This document shows, one piece after another, positions 63,867 through 64,000 of a DNA stretch of 64,000 bases. The position numbers and the translations under genes were made by a program. Numbering within the stretch: the stretch's first letter is position 1; each line of letters begins with the position of its first letter. Location of the stretch: assembly GCA_025057975.1 (NCBI GenBank), contig JANWUV010000002.1, forward strand, positions 186,001 through 250,000, given 5' to 3'. The DNA is from Chloracidobacterium sp. GTDB taxonomy: Bacteria > Acidobacteriota > Blastocatellia > Chloracidobacteriales > Chloracidobacteriaceae. The notes below the pieces were generated by a model. That model was given only the letters and a program-made list of their open reading frames with translations, was not told where the DNA came from and ran no database searches.

Positions 63867-64000
63867 GCAAGGCGGGCGTGGTTGCATCCTCCCCTGCTGG
63901 TCGGTTAGCGTCCTTGTGTACACAGCCCCCGTCTTGTTGCCAGCGGCGGCGGCCTGACGCCCGCCAGCGTCCGTTTTGTTTACTAGCCTGTTCTGAGGAT

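Overview
The window is chromosomal DNA of roughly 60% GC with densely packed, mostly housekeeping genes. Three features together suggest Chloracidobacterium (Acidobacteriota, the thermophilic chlorophototrophs). First, a chlorophyllide a reductase subunit (BchY) sits at 36.7-38.0 kb. Second, a secreted von Willebrand protein of the type typical of Acidobacteria lies at 22.5 kb. Third, the cell is clearly Gram-negative (LpxD, LpxI, OmpH, MreBCD). The species is an inference; the BchY assignment itself is strong.

Layout. 0-2.7 kb (minus): gmk (cut by the window edge), yicC and an amidohydrolase. 2.9-6.8 kb (plus): an efflux adaptor and MacB/LolD-type ATPase without their permease, then an RsbW-like kinase coupled to a membrane protein. 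6.9-9.6 kb (minus): the metK-ahcY methyl-cycle operon with a good promoter and a long leader. 9.8-15.9 kb: recJ, a YkvA-type protein, a Na+/H+ antiporter, rfaE2, a tiny charged exported protein and pxpAB (5-oxoprolinase without subunit C). 16-22.4 kb: topA, tadA, two tRNA-Ser genes, RNase P RNA with its terminator, and a bifunctional RelA/SpoT. 22.5-26.1 kb: two secreted proteins converging on a shared hairpin. 26.4-29.0 kb (minus): a parvulin lipoprotein-lpxI-macrodomain operon whose promoter overlaps that of rpsO-pnp (29.1-31.8 kb).

31.9-36.4 kb (minus): an orphan nucleoside/sugar-type ABC permease, then a TPR protein and a zinc-ribbon/FGE-like membrane protein. 36.7-41.6 kb: bchY, an enoyl-CoA hydratase-ThiF pair and pepA. 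41.7-48.9 kb: a FecR-domain protein followed by the complete rod-shape cluster mreB-mreC-mreD-mrdA-rodA. 49.3-53.2 kb: an RNase E/G with a huge insertion in its S1 domain and a deoxyhypusine-synthase-like enzyme. 53.2-58.8 kb: a 510-bp hairpin-rich gap, pcp, a GYF-RDD protein, the ompH-lpxD-fabZ envelope operon and a Uma2-type protein. 58.9-63.9 kb (minus): nuoABCDE-thiD-pgeF behind a strong promoter.

Most of the window is conserved core biology. The points of interest are bchY isolated from bchX/bchZ, the RNase E/G insertion, several multi-subunit systems missing a partner gene (ABC transporters, 5-oxoprolinase, complex I, chlorophyllide reductase), the face-to-face promoters at 29.06 kb, the strand-biased codon use in the Uma2 gene and the structured gaps at 32.9 and 53.5 kb. 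No CRISPR array, insertion sequence, prophage or integrase was seen.
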